Origin: Paraconexibacter antarcticus
GTDB taxonomy: Bacteria > Actinomycetota > Thermoleophilia > Solirubrobacterales > Solirubrobacteraceae
NCBI RefSeq assembly: GCF_024220175.1
Contig: NZ_CP098502.1
Coordinates: 2,914,001 to 2,978,000, forward strand
Reading direction: 5' to 3'
DNA: 64,000 nt
The notes below the pieces were generated by a model that was given only the letters and a program-made list of their open reading frames with translations, was not told the origin of the DNA and did no database searches. Made by a program: the position numbers and the translations under genes. How positions within the stretch are numbered: position 1 is the first letter of the stretch; every line of letters starts with the position of its first letter. Below are positions 48,398-58,361 of the stretch, one piece after another.

Positions 48398-50059
48398 GTG
48401 CTGTCGCAGCTGCATGTCGAGAACCTCCTGCTCATCGAGCGAGCCTCGCTGGACCTGACCCCGGGCCTGAACGTCCTCACGGGCGAGACCGGCGCGGGCA
48501 AGACCGTGCTCGCCCACGCGCTGGACCTGCTGCTCGGGGGCCGCGCGAAGAGCGGCATCGTCCGCCCCGGGGCCGCCGAGGCCTACGTCGAGGGCGTCTT
48601 CGAGCTGCCGGACGGGCTCCGCGAGGCGCTCGTCGCCGCCGATCAGCTCGCCCCGGACGCCGACGAGCTCGTCCTCGCCCGCCGCGTGCGAGAGGACGGC
48701 CGCACCCGCGCGTCCCTCAACGGCCGCTCCTGCTCGGTGTCCGACCTGCGCGACGTCGCGGCCGGCCTCATCGCCTTCTACGGGCAGCACGAGCACCGCC
48801 GCCTGACGCTCGCCTCCGCCCAGCTCGAGCTGCTCGACGGCGCCTGCGGGCCGGGCCACGGCGAGGCGAAGGCACGGTACGCGGCGCTCCACGACGAGGT
48901 CCGGGCGCTGGAGGGGTCGCTCGACGGCCTGCGCGAGGCCGCCGGCGCCCGGGACCGCGAGCTCGACCTCCTCGAGTTCGAGCTGAACGAGATCCGCGAG
49001 CTCGCCCCGACCGAGGCCGAGGAGGGCGAGCTGCGCGCGACGCGCGACCGGCTGCGCCACGTGGAGACCTTGCGCTCCGGCGCGTGGGGCGCGGCGGAGG
49101 CGCTCACGCCCGAGGAGGGCATGGGCGTCACGGGGCTGCTCGCCTTCGGCGGTGGCGGCCTCGAGGCGGCCGAGGGCGTCGATCCGTCCCTCGACGCGCT
49201 CACCGTCCGCTGGAACGCCCTCGCCTTCGAGGCGCAGGACCTCGCGACCGAGCTGCGCGCCTACGCCGAGGGGCTGGAGAGCTCGCCGGAGGAGCTCGAC
49301 GCCGTCGAGGAGCGCCTCGCCGCGTACGACCGCCTCGCGCGCAAGCACGGCGGGTCGATCGCCGCGGTGCTCGCGCACGCGGACACCTGCCAGGCGCGCT
49401 GGGAGGAGCTCTCGGGCGCCGAGGTGGCCCTCGAGGAGGCGCAGGCCCGGCTCGCCGCGACCGTCGAGCGCCGCGCTGCCGCCGCGGAGGAGCTGCGCGC
49501 CGCCCGGGTCGCGGCCGCGCCGGTGCTCGCCGCCGCGGTCCGCGAGCGTCTGGCGAAGCTCGCCATGGAGGCCGCCGTCTTCGAGATCGACGTGCAGCCG
49601 AAGGAGCCCGGGGCCGGCGGGGCCGACACGGTCGAGTTCCTCATCGCGTCCAACCCGGGGGTGCCGGCGGGCCCGCTGCGCGACATCGCGTCCGGCGGTG
49701 AGCTCTCGCGGGTGATGCTCGCGCTGATGGGCGTCGCGAACGACGGCTCTTCCGCGACGCTCGTGTTCGACGAGGTCGACGCCGGCATCGGCGGCCAGAC
49801 GGCGCGCGCGGTCGGCGAGCAGCTTCGCGACCTCGCGGTGGGCCGGCAGGTCGTCTGCATCACCCACCTCCCGCAGATCGCCTCGCTCGCGGCGCGGCAC
49901 TTCTCGATCGAGAAGGACACGTCCACGAGCCCGGCGCGGACGACGGTCCGGACGCTCGGCGCCAAGGATCTCGTGCCCGAGCTCGTCCGGATGCTCGGCG
50001 CCGAGTCCGACGACGTGGCGGCCCGCCGTCACGCGAAGGAGCTGCTGAAGGCGGCCTGA
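48398..50059 (+). CDS. recN: DNA repair protein RecN
   Basis: SMC-like ATPase for double-strand break repair. From GTG 48398 it has 553 residues: LSQLHVENLLLIERASLDL, Walker A GETGAGKTV, a coiled-coil middle (about 150-370), then SGGELSRVMLALMGV (ABC signature) and LVFDEVDAGIGGQTARAVG (Walker B). An upstream in-frame start at 48329 would add 23 residues not expected in RecN. TACAAC at 48386-48391 lies 6 nt before the chosen GTG and may be a weak -10. No LexA-type box was recognised. Confidence 0.93.
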   Translation: MLSQLHVENLLLIERASLDLTPGLNVLTGETGAGKTVLAHALDLLLGGRAKSGIVRPGAAEAYVEGVFELPDGLREALVAADQLAPDADELVLARRVREDGRTRASLNGRSCSVSDLRDVAAGLIAFYGQHEHRRLTLASAQLELLDGACGPGHGEAKARYAALHDEVRALEGSLDGLREAAGARDRELDLLEFELNEIRELAPTEAEEGELRATRDRLRHVETLRSGAWGAAEALTPEEGMGVTGLLAFGGGGLEAAEGVDPSLDALTVRWNALAFEAQDLATELRAYAEGLESSPEELDAVEERLAAYDRLARKHGGSIAAVLAHADTCQARWEELSGAEVALEEAQARLAATVERRAAAAEELRAARVAAAPVLAAAVRERLAKLAMEAAVFEIDVQPKEPGAGGADTVEFLIASNPGVPAGPLRDIASGGELSRVMLALMGVANDGSSATLVFDEVDAGIGGQTARAVGEQLRDLAVGRQVVCITHLPQIASLAARHFSIEKDTSTSPARTTVRTLGAKDLVPELVRMLGAESDDVAARRHAKELLKAA

Positions 50060-50082
50060 GCGCTCGCCACCGGCCGGGCGCC

Positions 50083-50088
50083 TAGACT
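50083..50088 (+). promoter_or_regulatory. -10 box TAGACT for steA
   Basis: TAGACT ends 8 nt before the TTG at 50097 and supports that unusual start codon. Confidence 0.45.
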
Positions 50089-50096
50089 CGGCGCTC

Positions 50097-51236
50097 TTGC
50101 CGCAGATTCGTGACATCAGCGGCCCGGCGCGGCCCGGGCGCAAGACGAAGCACCTCGTCAAGCGGCTCGTCCCCGGGGACGTCGCGATCATCGATCACCG
50201 CGACCTCGACCGGGTCTCCGCGGAGGACCTCATCGCGGCGGGTGTCGTCGGTGTCCTGAACTGCCGCCGCAGCGCCGCCGAGTCCTACCCGAACATGGGG
50301 CCGCTGCTGCTCGTGCAGGCGGGCATCCACCTCGTCGACATGCCCGACGACCGGCTCTTCGAGCTGCTCGACGACGGGGATGCGATCGAGGTGCACGGCG
50401 GGGAGGTGCGCCGCCGGGGCCAGACGCTCGCCACCGGCACGGTCCTCGAGCCGGAGGCCGTGCTCGCCGCGACGCAGAAGCGGCGCGACGACATCGGCGA
50501 GGCGCTCGAGGCGTTCGCCAAGAACACGCTCGAGCACATGCTCGAGGAGAAGGAGCTGCTGAGCGGCAAGCTCGAGCTCCCGAAGTTCGACACCGACTTC
50601 CGCGACCGGCCGGCGCTCGTCGTCGTGCGCGGCGTGGACCACCAGCAGGACCTCGAGATCCTGCGCCCCTACATCCGTGACACGAAGCCCGTGCTCGTCG
50701 GCGTCGATGGGGGGGCGAACGCGATCATCGAGGCCGGCTGGCAGCCCGACATGATCGTCGGCGACATGGACTCCGCGCAGGAGTCGACGCTCCGCTCCGG
50801 GGCCGAGCTCGTCGTCCACGCCTACCCGGACGGCCGGGCGCCGGGCCGCGACTTCCTCGACAAGCTCGGGCTCGACCACAAGGTCGTGCCCGCGCCGGGC
50901 ACGAGCCAGGACATCGCGATGCTCATCGCCGCCGAGAAGGGCGCCAACCTCATCGTGTCGGTCGGCTCGCAGTCGAACCTCGTCGAGTTCATGGACAAGG
51001 CCCGCAAGGGCATGTCGTCGACCTTCCTCACCCGGCTGCGGATCGGCGAGATCCTCGTCGACGCGAAGGGCGTGAGCCGCCTCTACCAGCCGCGTCCGGG
51101 CTACAAGCCGGTCGGGGCGCTCGCCTTCGTCGGCCTGCTGACGTTCGTCCTCATCGTCCTCGCGACCCCGGGGCTGCGGGGCGTCGCCGACCTCCTCTGG
51201 CTGAAGCTGCGCATCCTCATGGGCGGGGATCTGTGA
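50097..51236 (+). CDS. steA: SteA-like cytokinetic ring protein
   Basis: The 379-residue protein starts at TTG 50097. It matches the SteA/Rv1697 family: an N-terminal domain (GRKTKHLVKRLVPGDVAIIDH), a thiamin pyrophosphokinase-like Rossmann region (VGVDGGANAIIEAGWQPDMIVGDMDS) and a C-terminal membrane helix (GALAFVGLLTFVLIVLATPG). In Corynebacterium, SteA works with SteB at the division septum and influences cell separation. It lies between recN and the SteB/MctB gene, as in mycobacteria. Confidence 0.88.
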   Translation: MPQIRDISGPARPGRKTKHLVKRLVPGDVAIIDHRDLDRVSAEDLIAAGVVGVLNCRRSAAESYPNMGPLLLVQAGIHLVDMPDDRLFELLDDGDAIEVHGGEVRRRGQTLATGTVLEPEAVLAATQKRRDDIGEALEAFAKNTLEHMLEEKELLSGKLELPKFDTDFRDRPALVVVRGVDHQQDLEILRPYIRDTKPVLVGVDGGANAIIEAGWQPDMIVGDMDSAQESTLRSGAELVVHAYPDGRAPGRDFLDKLGLDHKVVPAPGTSQDIAMLIAAEKGANLIVSVGSQSNLVEFMDKARKGMSSTFLTRLRIGEILVDAKGVSRLYQPRPGYKPVGALAFVGLLTFVLIVLATPGLRGVADLLWLKLRILMGGDL

Positions 51237-51279
51237 CGATGCGCAGCACGTAGGCCCGTCCGCCTCCCGTCCCGCACCG

Positions 51280-52167
51280 ATGTTCGACTTCCGCTACCAC
51301 GCCCTCTCGCTGACCGCCGTGTTCATCGCGCTCGCGGTCGGCCTCCTGCTCGGCGTGGCCATCGGGGACTCGGGGCTCGTCTCGTCGGCGGACCGCAAGC
51401 TGCGGGCGTCGCTGCACCGCGACGTGAACGCCGCCAAGCGCCGCGAGCAGAAGGCGCAGGCCCAGCTCGCGGACGCCGACCGCTTCCAGCGCGACGTCTA
51501 CCCGCTGCTCGTGGCCAACCAGCTCAGCGGGCTGTCCATCGGCCTCGTGTTCCTCGGGGACCCGGCGAAGGACATCACCGGCGACGTGCGCGACGCCCTG
51601 CGCGACACCGGCGGCGAGCTGCGCTCCGTCGCCACCACCGGCACGAGCACCGGCACGAAGCTCGCCGACGCCGGCAAGGCCGCCGCGGGGACGCGGTACG
51701 CCGACCTCGCCGCCGTCCCCGAGCCGGACCTGAAGCTCGTCCGGGCCTTCGGCTTCCGCATGGGCGCGCAGTACGTGAACCCCGGCAAGCTCTTCGGCGC
51801 CGAGAAGGACACGATCTTCGACACGTTCAACGGCGACGTGCGCCGGCTCGACGCGGTCATCGTCGTCTACGCACCGCCCGTCGGCGAGCCGAAGGGCGGT
51901 GCGCAGGACGCCCGCGAGCAGTGGGACCAGGGCTTCGTCGAGGGGCTGCGCAAGTCGCGCGTCCCCGTCGTCGGCGTGGAGGAGCAGAACACCGACCCGT
52001 CGCACATCGGCTGGTACAAGGACCGCTCGATCTCGTCGGTCGACGACATCGACGAGACCGCGGGCCACGCGAGCCTCGTCTTCACGCTGCAGGGCAAGCA
52101 GGGCGCCTACGGCCGGCGGGACGGAGCGGACTCGCTCCTCCCGGACCCCGTCAGCGCGACGCCCTGA
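51280..52167 (+). CDS. steB: SteB/MctB-family membrane-anchored protein
   Basis: The 295-residue protein has a single N-terminal helix ([24 protein letters not shown]), a coiled coil (about 40-75) and an extracytoplasmic domain. The M. tuberculosis member, MctB (Rv1698), limits copper accumulation. The Corynebacterium member, SteB, partners SteA in septation. The adjacency to steA favours the septation role here; copper function is possible. It overlaps the 3' end of the convergent NmrA pseudogene by 17 bp. Confidence 0.85.
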   Translation: MFDFRYHALSLTAVFIALAVGLLLGVAIGDSGLVSSADRKLRASLHRDVNAAKRREQKAQAQLADADRFQRDVYPLLVANQLSGLSIGLVFLGDPAKDITGDVRDALRDTGGELRSVATTGTSTGTKLADAGKAAAGTRYADLAAVPEPDLKLVRAFGFRMGAQYVNPGKLFGAEKDTIFDTFNGDVRRLDAVIVVYAPPVGEPKGGAQDAREQWDQGFVEGLRKSRVPVVGVEEQNTDPSHIGWYKDRSISSVDDIDETAGHASLVFTLQGKQGAYGRRDGADSLLPDPVSATP

Positions 52168-52973
52168 GCCACTCGCCGAAGGTCTGCCAGCGGACGTGCG
52201 GGAAGCGGGCCCGCACGGCCGCGACGTCGACGTCGTAGCCGACGCGCTCGAGGTGGTCGTACATCGCGCGGACGTCCGGGCTGCGGACCTCGTCGAGCGG
52301 CGTCCGCACGTGACGCACGGGGTGGCCGAGGACCTCGGCGATCACGGCCGCCATCGCGTCCGGCGTGATCGTGTCGCCGGCGAGCTCGATGCGCTCGCCC
52401 GCGTACCGCGCCGGCTCGAGCAGGACGGTCGCGATGACCTGGCCGAGGTCGGCGAGGGCGATCTGCTGCAGCGGCCGGTCGCCGCTGAGCGGGATCGGCA
52501 GGACGTCCGCGCCGGACGCGACGGCGCTGCGGACGTTCTCGAAGAAGTAGCTCGGCGCGGTGATCGTGTGGGGGAGGCCCGAGGCGGTGAGGAGGTCCTC
52601 GACCGCGGCCTTCGCCTCGAAGGGGGGGATGCCGGTCCGCCCGCGCGCGCCGGCGACCGAGGCGAGGACGAGGTGCGGGAGCCGGGCGGCCGTGGCCGCC
52701 CGGCTCCCCGCCGAAGGGCGTCGTGAGCCCGAAGGCGGCGCGGGCGCCCGCGAGCGCGGCGCGGAGGGACGCCTCGTCGAGCAGGTCGCCCCGGACGAGC
52801 TCGACGCCGCGGGCGGCGAGGGCCTGCGCGCGGTCGCCCGCCGGGTCGCGGACGAGCGCCCGCACCGGGGCACCGGCCGCGAGCAGCGCGGTGACCACCG
52901 CGCCGCCCTGCCCGCCCGTCGCGCCGGTGACGAGCACCGGGCCGGCGGGCGCGGGGGCCTGGGGGGCGCTCAC
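52151..52973 (-). pseudogene. NmrA-like NAD(P)-binding protein gene, frameshifted
   Basis: The N-terminal half is in one frame ([52 protein letters not shown]). The C-terminal half ([21 protein letters not shown] to the stop at 52151) is in another. In intact NmrA proteins about 20 residues join these two parts; here only about 7 remain. The break coincides with a perfect 15-bp inverted repeat with a 2-nt loop (52677-52708). A deletion of non-multiple-of-three length is the simplest reading; a sequencing or assembly artefact at the palindrome is also possible. The GTG start overlaps the msrB stop by 4 nt. Confidence 0.75.
52677..52708. repeat. Perfect 15-bp palindrome inside the broken NmrA gene
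   Basis: Arms 52677-52691 and 52694-52708 are exact reverse complements around GT. It sits exactly where the reading frame changes and about 13 or more codons are missing. Confidence 0.85.
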
Positions 52974-53380
52974 GCCTCGGGGTCGAGCTGCAGCGCCGCG
53001 CTGTTGATGCAGTAGCGGGCGCCGCCCTCGTCGCGCGGGCCGTCGTCGAAGACGTGGCCGAGGTGGCCGTCGCAGCGGGCGCAGCGGACCTCGACGCGGA
53101 CCATCCCGTGCGAGCGGTCCTCGATGAGCGTCACGTGCTCCCGGTTGACCGGGTCGGTGAAGCTCGGCCAGCCGGAGCCGGAGTCGAACTTCGTGTCGGA
53201 GGAGAAGAGCTCCTGGCCGCAGCCGCCGCAGCGGAACATGCCGGGGGTCTTCGTCGCGTTGTACTCGCCGGTGAAGGGCCGCTCGGTGGCGCCCTGGCGG
53301 AGGATCGCGTACGCCTCGGGGCTCAGCTCCGCGCGCCACTGCTCGTCGGTCTTCTGGATCGTGTCTGTCGTGTCGGCCAT
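52970..53380 (-). CDS. msrB: Peptide-methionine (R)-S-oxide reductase MsrB
   Basis: Repairs methionine-R-sulfoxide in proteins. The 136-residue protein has two zinc pairs ([11 protein letters not shown] and [14 protein letters not shown]). It also has [11 protein letters not shown] and the catalytic cysteine in RYCINSAAL. It lacks a visible resolving cysteine before the first zinc pair, as in many MsrB forms. It is the first gene of a two-gene minus-strand unit with the broken NmrA gene and lies in an insertion between steB and pyrG. Confidence 0.95.
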   Translation of the reverse strand: MADTTDTIQKTDEQWRAELSPEAYAILRQGATERPFTGEYNATKTPGMFRCGGCGQELFSSDTKFDSGSGWPSFTDPVNREHVTLIEDRSHGMVRVEVRCARCDGHLGHVFDDGPRDEGGARYCINSAALQLDPEA

Positions 53381-53424
53381 GGGTCAACCATAGGGGCGCA
53401 GGGCTTGCGATTCGCGAACGAACG

Positions 53425-53430
53425 TAAGCT
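53425..53430 (+). promoter_or_regulatory. -10 box TAAGCT for the DUF5718-like gene
   Basis: TAAGCT ends 8 nt before the ATG at 53439. TTGCGA at 53405-53410 may be its -35, though the 14-nt spacing is short. Confidence 0.45.
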
Positions 53431-53438
53431 CTGGCGCG

Positions 53439-54311
53439 ATGCAGCAACTCGAACTCGACGACCTCCGCGGGATCTTCGGCTTCGGGGTGGCCGGCAACTT
53501 CGCCGGGCACCTCGAGCAGGCCGGGGAGGCCGGCGACTTCGCGTCGGTCCAGGCACCCTCCGACGAGGCGCCGAAGGGCATCTTCCCCTGGTACGTCCCG
53601 GGCCACGACTCGTTCCTGGGGACGTTCCCGCTCGCCTTCGACGTCGCCGCCAAGCCGCGCGAGCCCGACCCGGTGAACCTCCAGATCGAGCCGGAGGTCG
53701 GGCTCCTCTGCGGGATCGCCTACGCCGGCGACGGGTCCGTCGCGGCGCTGCAGCCCCAGGCCATCGCGGCGTTCGACGACTGCTCCGTCCGGCGGCCGGG
53801 CGCCCCGAAGATCAGCCACAAGAAGAACTGGGGCGCGGACTCCAAGGGCGTGGCGCCCCTCGCCTTCGAGGTCACCGATCTCTCGCCCGACGGGCCGACG
53901 AAGGACTTCCGCCTCGCGAGCTTCCTGCGCCGCGGCAACGTCACCCGCGGCTACGGCACCGACAGCCCGCTGCCCGGCTACTCGTACTACGGGCAGCAGC
54001 TGCTCGACTGGCTCGTCGACCGCCTGAACCACCAGAAGGGCGCCGAGGACACGCCGCTGGAGGACGTCGGCGCCCTCCTGCGCGCCGCCGGGAACCCCGA
54101 GCGCGCGCTCGTCGGCATCGGCGCGACCCGCTACGAGCCGTTCGGCGCCCGCACCTACCTCATGGGCCGCGACGAGGCGGTCGTCGTCGTCTACGACTCG
54201 ACGCACCACCGCCCGAACCAGGTCGCCGGCATGATCGCCGACCGTCGCGAGGAGGAGCTCGAGGCCGCCTCGGTCCTCCGCCGCATGGTCTACGACCTGC
54301 GCGACGACTGA
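53439..54311 (+). CDS. DUF5718-like protein with fumarylacetoacetase-type fold hints
   Basis: The 290-residue protein has a distinctive start ([20 protein letters not shown]). Segments such as [56 protein letters not shown] and [11 protein letters not shown] also stand out. I associate this pattern with DUF5718, found scattered in distant bacteria. The Glu-Pro-Glu then Asp-Asp-Cys-Ser arrangement loosely recalls FAH-superfamily metal sites, but this is only a suggestion. No neighbour hints at a pathway. It may have arrived by transfer. Confidence 0.6.
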   Translation: MQQLELDDLRGIFGFGVAGNFAGHLEQAGEAGDFASVQAPSDEAPKGIFPWYVPGHDSFLGTFPLAFDVAAKPREPDPVNLQIEPEVGLLCGIAYAGDGSVAALQPQAIAAFDDCSVRRPGAPKISHKKNWGADSKGVAPLAFEVTDLSPDGPTKDFRLASFLRRGNVTRGYGTDSPLPGYSYYGQQLLDWLVDRLNHQKGAEDTPLEDVGALLRAAGNPERALVGIGATRYEPFGARTYLMGRDEAVVVVYDSTHHRPNQVAGMIADRREEELEAASVLRRMVYDLRDD

Positions 54312-54328
54312 CCCCCGCGCAGGGGGGC

Positions 54329-54491
54329 CCGTCCATTTCCCCCGATCAGGGTGGGGAGAAATGGACGGCGCCCGCGATAGGGCTGGGGGCCGTCCATTTC
54401 CCCCGATCAGGGTGGGGAGAAATGGACGGCGCCCGCGATAGGGCCGGGGGGCCGTCCATTTCCCCCGAGTGGAGTGGGGGGAAATGGACGG
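54329..54491. repeat. Three tandem 61-62-nt hairpin units
   Basis: Each unit has 11-nt arms CCGTCCATTTC and GAAATGGACGG around an 18-nt loop: arms 54329-54339/54358-54368, 54390-54400/54419-54429 and 54452-54462/54481-54491. Units 1 and 2 share loop and spacer (CGCCCGCGATAGGG); unit 3 has a changed loop. The array fills most of the gap between the DUF5718-like gene and the GT4 gene. Confidence 0.9.
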
Positions 54492-54541
54492 CCTGCCGGT
54501 TTGGGGTGGGGCGGGGGGTCGGGGTCGTCCGCGGGCCGGGG

Positions 54542-54547
54542 TACGGT
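54542..54547 (+). promoter_or_regulatory. -10 box TACGGT for the GT4-like gene
   Basis: TACGGT ends 6 nt before the GTG at 54554, a leaderless spacing. Confidence 0.45.
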
Positions 54548-54553
54548 GCCGCG

Positions 54554-55459
54554 GTGCAAGTCCTGCCCATCGCCCTCAGTGCCGTGGCCGCCGGAGCGGT
54601 CGCGCCGGGGCTCCGGCAGGGCCTCGTCGACGGCGGGCACACGGTGAAGAACTACCGCGGGGCACAGCTCGCCTGCCCTCTGGGGATCGTGCTCGTCGTC
54701 GGCGTGGCGCTCGCGCTCGGTGGGCTCGAGGCCCTCTACGTCCTGCGGATCCACGACGCCCCGTTCCTCGCGGTCGGCCCGGTCTTCGTCCTCGGCGTCG
54801 CGGCGCTCGGCCTCTTCGACGACGGCTACAGCGGCGCGTCGCGCGGCTGGCGGGGGCACGGCGCGGCCGTCCGCCGCGGGGAGTTCCCGACCGGGCTCGT
54901 GAAGGCGGTCGGCACCCTGGGGCTCGCGGCGTACGTCGCCGCCGGGGTCGGCGAATCGGCCGCCGGGACGTCCTACGTGCTCCGCGGGTACGGCGACCAG
55001 ACGCCCCACCTCGGCCCCGACGTCCTCCCGTACCTCCTCACCGTGCTCGTCCTCGTCCTCGCGACGAACCTCTTCAACATCGTCGACCTGCGGCCCGGCC
55101 GCGCCGTCAAGGGCCTCGCCCTCGTGACGATCGGCTGCGTCATCGCGCAGGGCAGCGAGATCGTCGACGGCTTCGGCACCTACCTCGGGGCCGTCGCCGT
55201 CGTCGCCGTCTACGATCTGCGTGAGCGCGGAATCCTCGGGGACACCGGCGCGAACCTGCTCGGGGCCGTCGCCGGCCTCATGCTCGTCACGACGATCTCG
55301 AGCACCCTGGGCCTCGCCCTCTGCGCCGCCGCCCTCCTCGGCATCACCGCCTACGGGGAATTTCGCTCTATTTCCGCCTTCGTGGAACGCACTCCCGGAT
55401 TCTGCCATCTAGACTCGATCGGCAGGATCCATAACCCCCGGAAGGACGCTTCAGCGTGA
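54554..55459 (+). CDS. MraY/WecA-like polyprenyl-phosphate glycosyl-1-phosphate transferase family protein
   Basis: The 301-residue membrane protein has about nine hydrophobic segments. [10 protein letters not shown] (Asp-Asp motif), [21 protein letters not shown] (Asn-x2-Asn-x2-Asp motif) and [13 protein letters not shown] (Gly-Asp-x-Gly) match the GT4 family that loads sugar phosphates onto lipid carriers. It is shorter than MraY. Its stop overlaps the pyrG start by 4 nt, so it is coupled to pyrG. It may build a lipid-linked wall or exopolysaccharide precursor. GTG 54554 is chosen because a -10 box lies just before it. Confidence 0.72.
   Translation: MQVLPIALSAVAAGAVAPGLRQGLVDGGHTVKNYRGAQLACPLGIVLVVGVALALGGLEALYVLRIHDAPFLAVGPVFVLGVAALGLFDDGYSGASRGWRGHGAAVRRGEFPTGLVKAVGTLGLAAYVAAGVGESAAGTSYVLRGYGDQTPHLGPDVLPYLLTVLVLVLATNLFNIVDLRPGRAVKGLALVTIGCVIAQGSEIVDGFGTYLGAVAVVAVYDLRERGILGDTGANLLGAVAGLMLVTTISSTLGLALCAAALLGITAYGEFRSISAFVERTPGFCHLDSIGRIHNPRKDASA
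55410..55415 (+). promoter_or_regulatory. -10 box TAGACT for pyrG, inside the GT4 gene
   Basis: TAGACT lies 40 nt before the pyrG GTG at 55456. A GGAAGGA site (about 55440-55446) follows. Unlike most other cases here this gives a normal leader with a ribosome-binding site. Confidence 0.5.
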
Positions 55460-57135
55460 CCGACGTACGACCCAAGACCCGCTACATCTTCGTCACCGGC
55501 GGGGTCGTCTCGTCCCTCGGGAAGGGCATCGCGGCCGCTTCGATCGGGCGGCTGCTCGTCTCCCGCGGGCTTTCGGTGGGCCTCCAGAAGTTCGATCCGT
55601 ACATCAATGTCGACCCCGGCACGATGTCGCCGTACCAGCACGGCGAGGTCTTCGTGACCGAGGACGGCGCGGAGACCGACCTCGACCTCGGCCACTACGA
55701 GCGGTACACGGACTCGAACACCTCGCGCGCGTCGAACGTCACCGCGGGCGGGATCTACAACTCCGTCATCCGCCGCGAGCGCCGCGGCGACTACCTCGGC
55801 GGCACCGTGCAGGTCGTCCCGCACATCACGGACGAGATCAAGAACCGCATCAAGCTCATCGCGGAGACGAGCGACGTCGACGTCGTCATCACCGAGATCG
55901 GCGGCACCGTCGGCGACATCGAGTCGCTGCCGTTCCTCGAGGCGATCCGCCAGTTCCCGGTCGACGTCGGCCGCCGCAACTGCCTCTTCGTGCACCTGAC
56001 GCTCGTGCCGTACATCGGGCACGCCGGCGAGCTGAAGACGAAGCCCACGCAGCACTCGGTCAACGAGCTGCGCCGCATCGGCATCCAGCCGGACATGCTC
56101 CTCTGCCGCTCCGAGAGCGAGCTCGGCATGGACATCCGCAAGAAGATCGCGCTGTTCGCCTCGCTCCCGCCCGAGGCGGTCATCTCCGCCAAGGACGTCG
56201 ACAACATCTACGACGTGCCGCTCTGGTACGCCGAGCAGGGCCTCGACGACTTCATCCTCGAGGAGCTCGGCCTGGAGGCCGAGCCGGCCGACACCCGCAG
56301 CTGGGCCGAGCTGTGCGAGCGCGCCCGCGCCGCCGTCGAGCCCGTCCGCATCGCGCTCGTCGGCAAGTACGTCCAGCTCGAGGACGCCTACCTCTCCGTC
56401 GCCGAGGCGCTGCGCCACTCCGGCTGGCTGGACCGCGGCAAGGTCGAGATCGACTGGGTCGACTCCGAGCTCCTCGTCGACGACGCCACCGCCCTGGAGC
56501 GGCTCGGCGGTGCCGACGGCATCCTCATCCCCGGCGGCTTCGGCGGCCGTGGCATCGAGGGCAAGATCCGCGCGGCGAAGGTCGCCCGTGAGCAGGAGAT
56601 CCCGTACCTCGGCGTGTGCCTCGGCATGCAGATCGCCGTCTGCGAGTTCGCCCGCCACGTCGCCGGCATGCCGGGCGCGAACTCGACCGAGTTCGACATC
56701 GAGACGGAGTGGCCGGTCATCGACCTCCTGCCCGAGCAGAAGGAGGTCTCGGATCTCGGCGGCACGATGCGCCTCGGCGCCGACCCGGTGAAGCTCCACG
56801 CGGACACCCGCGCCCGCGAGATCTACGGCGAGGCCGTCATCTACGAGCGCCACCGGCACCGCTACGAGGTCTCGATCTCCCTGCGCAAGCGCCTGGAGGC
56901 CGCCGGCCTCGTCGTCTCCGGAACCTCGCCGGACGAGCGGCTCGTCGAGATCATCGAGCTGCGCGACCACCCGTTCTTCGTCGCCGCGCAGTTCCACCCG
57001 GAGTTCAAGTCCCGCCCGGAGCGCCCCGCGCCGCTCTTCCGCGAGTTCGTGGCCGCCGCCCTCGTGCGGGCCCGCGAGCGCTCGCCGGAGGGCGTCGGCG
57101 ACGGCGAGATCCGCGCCTCCCGCGCCGCCTCCTGA
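55456..57135 (+). CDS. pyrG: CTP synthase
   Basis: Makes CTP from UTP with glutamine. The 559-residue protein starts at GTG 55456. The synthetase domain has [48 protein letters not shown] and [11 protein letters not shown]. The glutaminase domain has [27 protein letters not shown] (catalytic Cys) and [11 protein letters not shown] (His-Glu). Full length. In mycobacteria it follows the SteB/MctB gene directly. Confidence 0.97.
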   Translation: MTDVRPKTRYIFVTGGVVSSLGKGIAAASIGRLLVSRGLSVGLQKFDPYINVDPGTMSPYQHGEVFVTEDGAETDLDLGHYERYTDSNTSRASNVTAGGIYNSVIRRERRGDYLGGTVQVVPHITDEIKNRIKLIAETSDVDVVITEIGGTVGDIESLPFLEAIRQFPVDVGRRNCLFVHLTLVPYIGHAGELKTKPTQHSVNELRRIGIQPDMLLCRSESELGMDIRKKIALFASLPPEAVISAKDVDNIYDVPLWYAEQGLDDFILEELGLEAEPADTRSWAELCERARAAVEPVRIALVGKYVQLEDAYLSVAEALRHSGWLDRGKVEIDWVDSELLVDDATALERLGGADGILIPGGFGGRGIEGKIRAAKVAREQEIPYLGVCLGMQIAVCEFARHVAGMPGANSTEFDIETEWPVIDLLPEQKEVSDLGGTMRLGADPVKLHADTRAREIYGEAVIYERHRHRYEVSISLRKRLEAAGLVVSGTSPDERLVEIIELRDHPFFVAAQFHPEFKSRPERPAPLFREFVAAALVRARERSPEGVGDGEIRASRAAS

Positions 57136-57161
57136 GCGGCGGCGGGCGGGCCGGGGCAGCG

Positions 57162-58361
57162 GTGTCCGCGGACGGCGGGCGGGGCGTGCCACGCGCGACC
57201 GCCCTCGAGCGCGCGCGGCTGAGCGAGGAGTTCGCCGCGCTCTGCCGCATCCGGTCGGTCTCGGGTGAGGAGCGCGCGATCGCCGATCACGTGACCGAGC
57301 TGCTCACCGCGCTCGGGCACGAGGTCGACGAGGACGACTCGCAGGCCGTGACGGGCGCGGGCTCGGGCAACCTCCTCGTCCGCATCCCCGGCTCCGGGCC
57401 GCGCTACGTCCTGCTCTGCGCCCACCTGGACACCGTCCCGCACGAGCGCGACGTCGAGCCCGTCCTCGACGACGGCGCGTGGGTCAGCGCGGGGGACACG
57501 ATCCTCGGCGCCGACAACAAGGCGGCGGTCGCGATCCTCCTCGCGCTCGCGCGCCGGTACGCGCCCGGGGCCGAGGTCCCGCCCGTCGGACTCGAGCTGC
57601 TGTTCACCGCCGCCGAGGAGGTCGCCCTCGCCGGCGCGAAGGCCTTCGACTGCGAGCGGCTGCGGGCGAGCTTCGGGTACGTCTACGACCACGCGACGCC
57701 CATCGGCGAGGTCGTCATAGCCTCCCCGACCTACCACCGCATCGAGGCGCGCTTCCACGGCCGCCCGGCGCACGCCGGCATCCGGCCGGAGGACGGCCGC
57801 TCGGCGGTGCTCGCCGCCGCCCTTGCGGTGTCCGCGATGCCCTTCGGCCGCATCGACGCCGAGACGACCGCCAACGTCGGCTCGGTCCACGGCGGCGTCG
57901 GCGGCACGAACGTCGTCGCCGAGCACTGCACCGTCCTCGCCGAGGCGCGCTCGCTCGACGACGCGAAGGTCGAGGCGGTCGTCGCGCGGATCGTCGACGC
58001 CTGCCACGACGCGGCGAACGACCCCCGCTGCGCCTGCGACGTCGACATCGACGTCCAGCGCCTGTTCAGCGGCTTCCGCCACACCGGGAGCGCCCCGTCC
58101 GTCCGCGCCGCCGAGGCCGCGCTGCGGGCCTGCGGCTACACGCCCACGCGGATCGTCACCGGCGGTGGCTCGGACGCGAACGCGTTCGCCGCGCAGGGCT
58201 TCGAGTGCACGAACCTCGCCAACGGGACCGAGCGCAACCACGAGCCGGGCGAGCGGGTCACCGTCGCCGCGCTCGAGAGGATGCTCGACGTGACCTACGC
58301 GCTCATCGACGTCCTCGGGCCCGCCGAGGAGCCCGCCGTCCCGGCCGGGGACACCGCGTGA
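57162..58361 (+). CDS. M20 family metallopeptidase (PepT-like)
   Basis: From GTG 57162 it has 399 residues; GTG 57186 is an alternative. M20 motifs: LLCAHLDTVPHERDVEP, LGADNKAAVAILLAL, FTAAEEVALAGAKAF, and GRPAHAGIRPEDGRSA in the lid domain. The closing segment is TNLANGTERNHEPGERV. It resembles tripeptidase T-type enzymes that bind two zinc ions. Its stop overlaps the DUF3866 gene by 4 nt. Confidence 0.88.
   Translation: MSADGGRGVPRATALERARLSEEFAALCRIRSVSGEERAIADHVTELLTALGHEVDEDDSQAVTGAGSGNLLVRIPGSGPRYVLLCAHLDTVPHERDVEPVLDDGAWVSAGDTILGADNKAAVAILLALARRYAPGAEVPPVGLELLFTAAEEVALAGAKAFDCERLRASFGYVYDHATPIGEVVIASPTYHRIEARFHGRPAHAGIRPEDGRSAVLAAALAVSAMPFGRIDAETTANVGSVHGGVGGTNVVAEHCTVLAEARSLDDAKVEAVVARIVDACHDAANDPRCACDVDIDVQRLFSGFRHTGSAPSVRAAEAALRACGYTPTRIVTGGGSDANAFAAQGFECTNLANGTERNHEPGERVTVAALERMLDVTYALIDVLGPAEEPAVPAGDTA

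Noticed and set aside
54329-54491. CRISPR array
   Set aside because: The units are contiguous hairpins with nearly identical loops, not repeats separated by unique spacers, and no cas gene is present.
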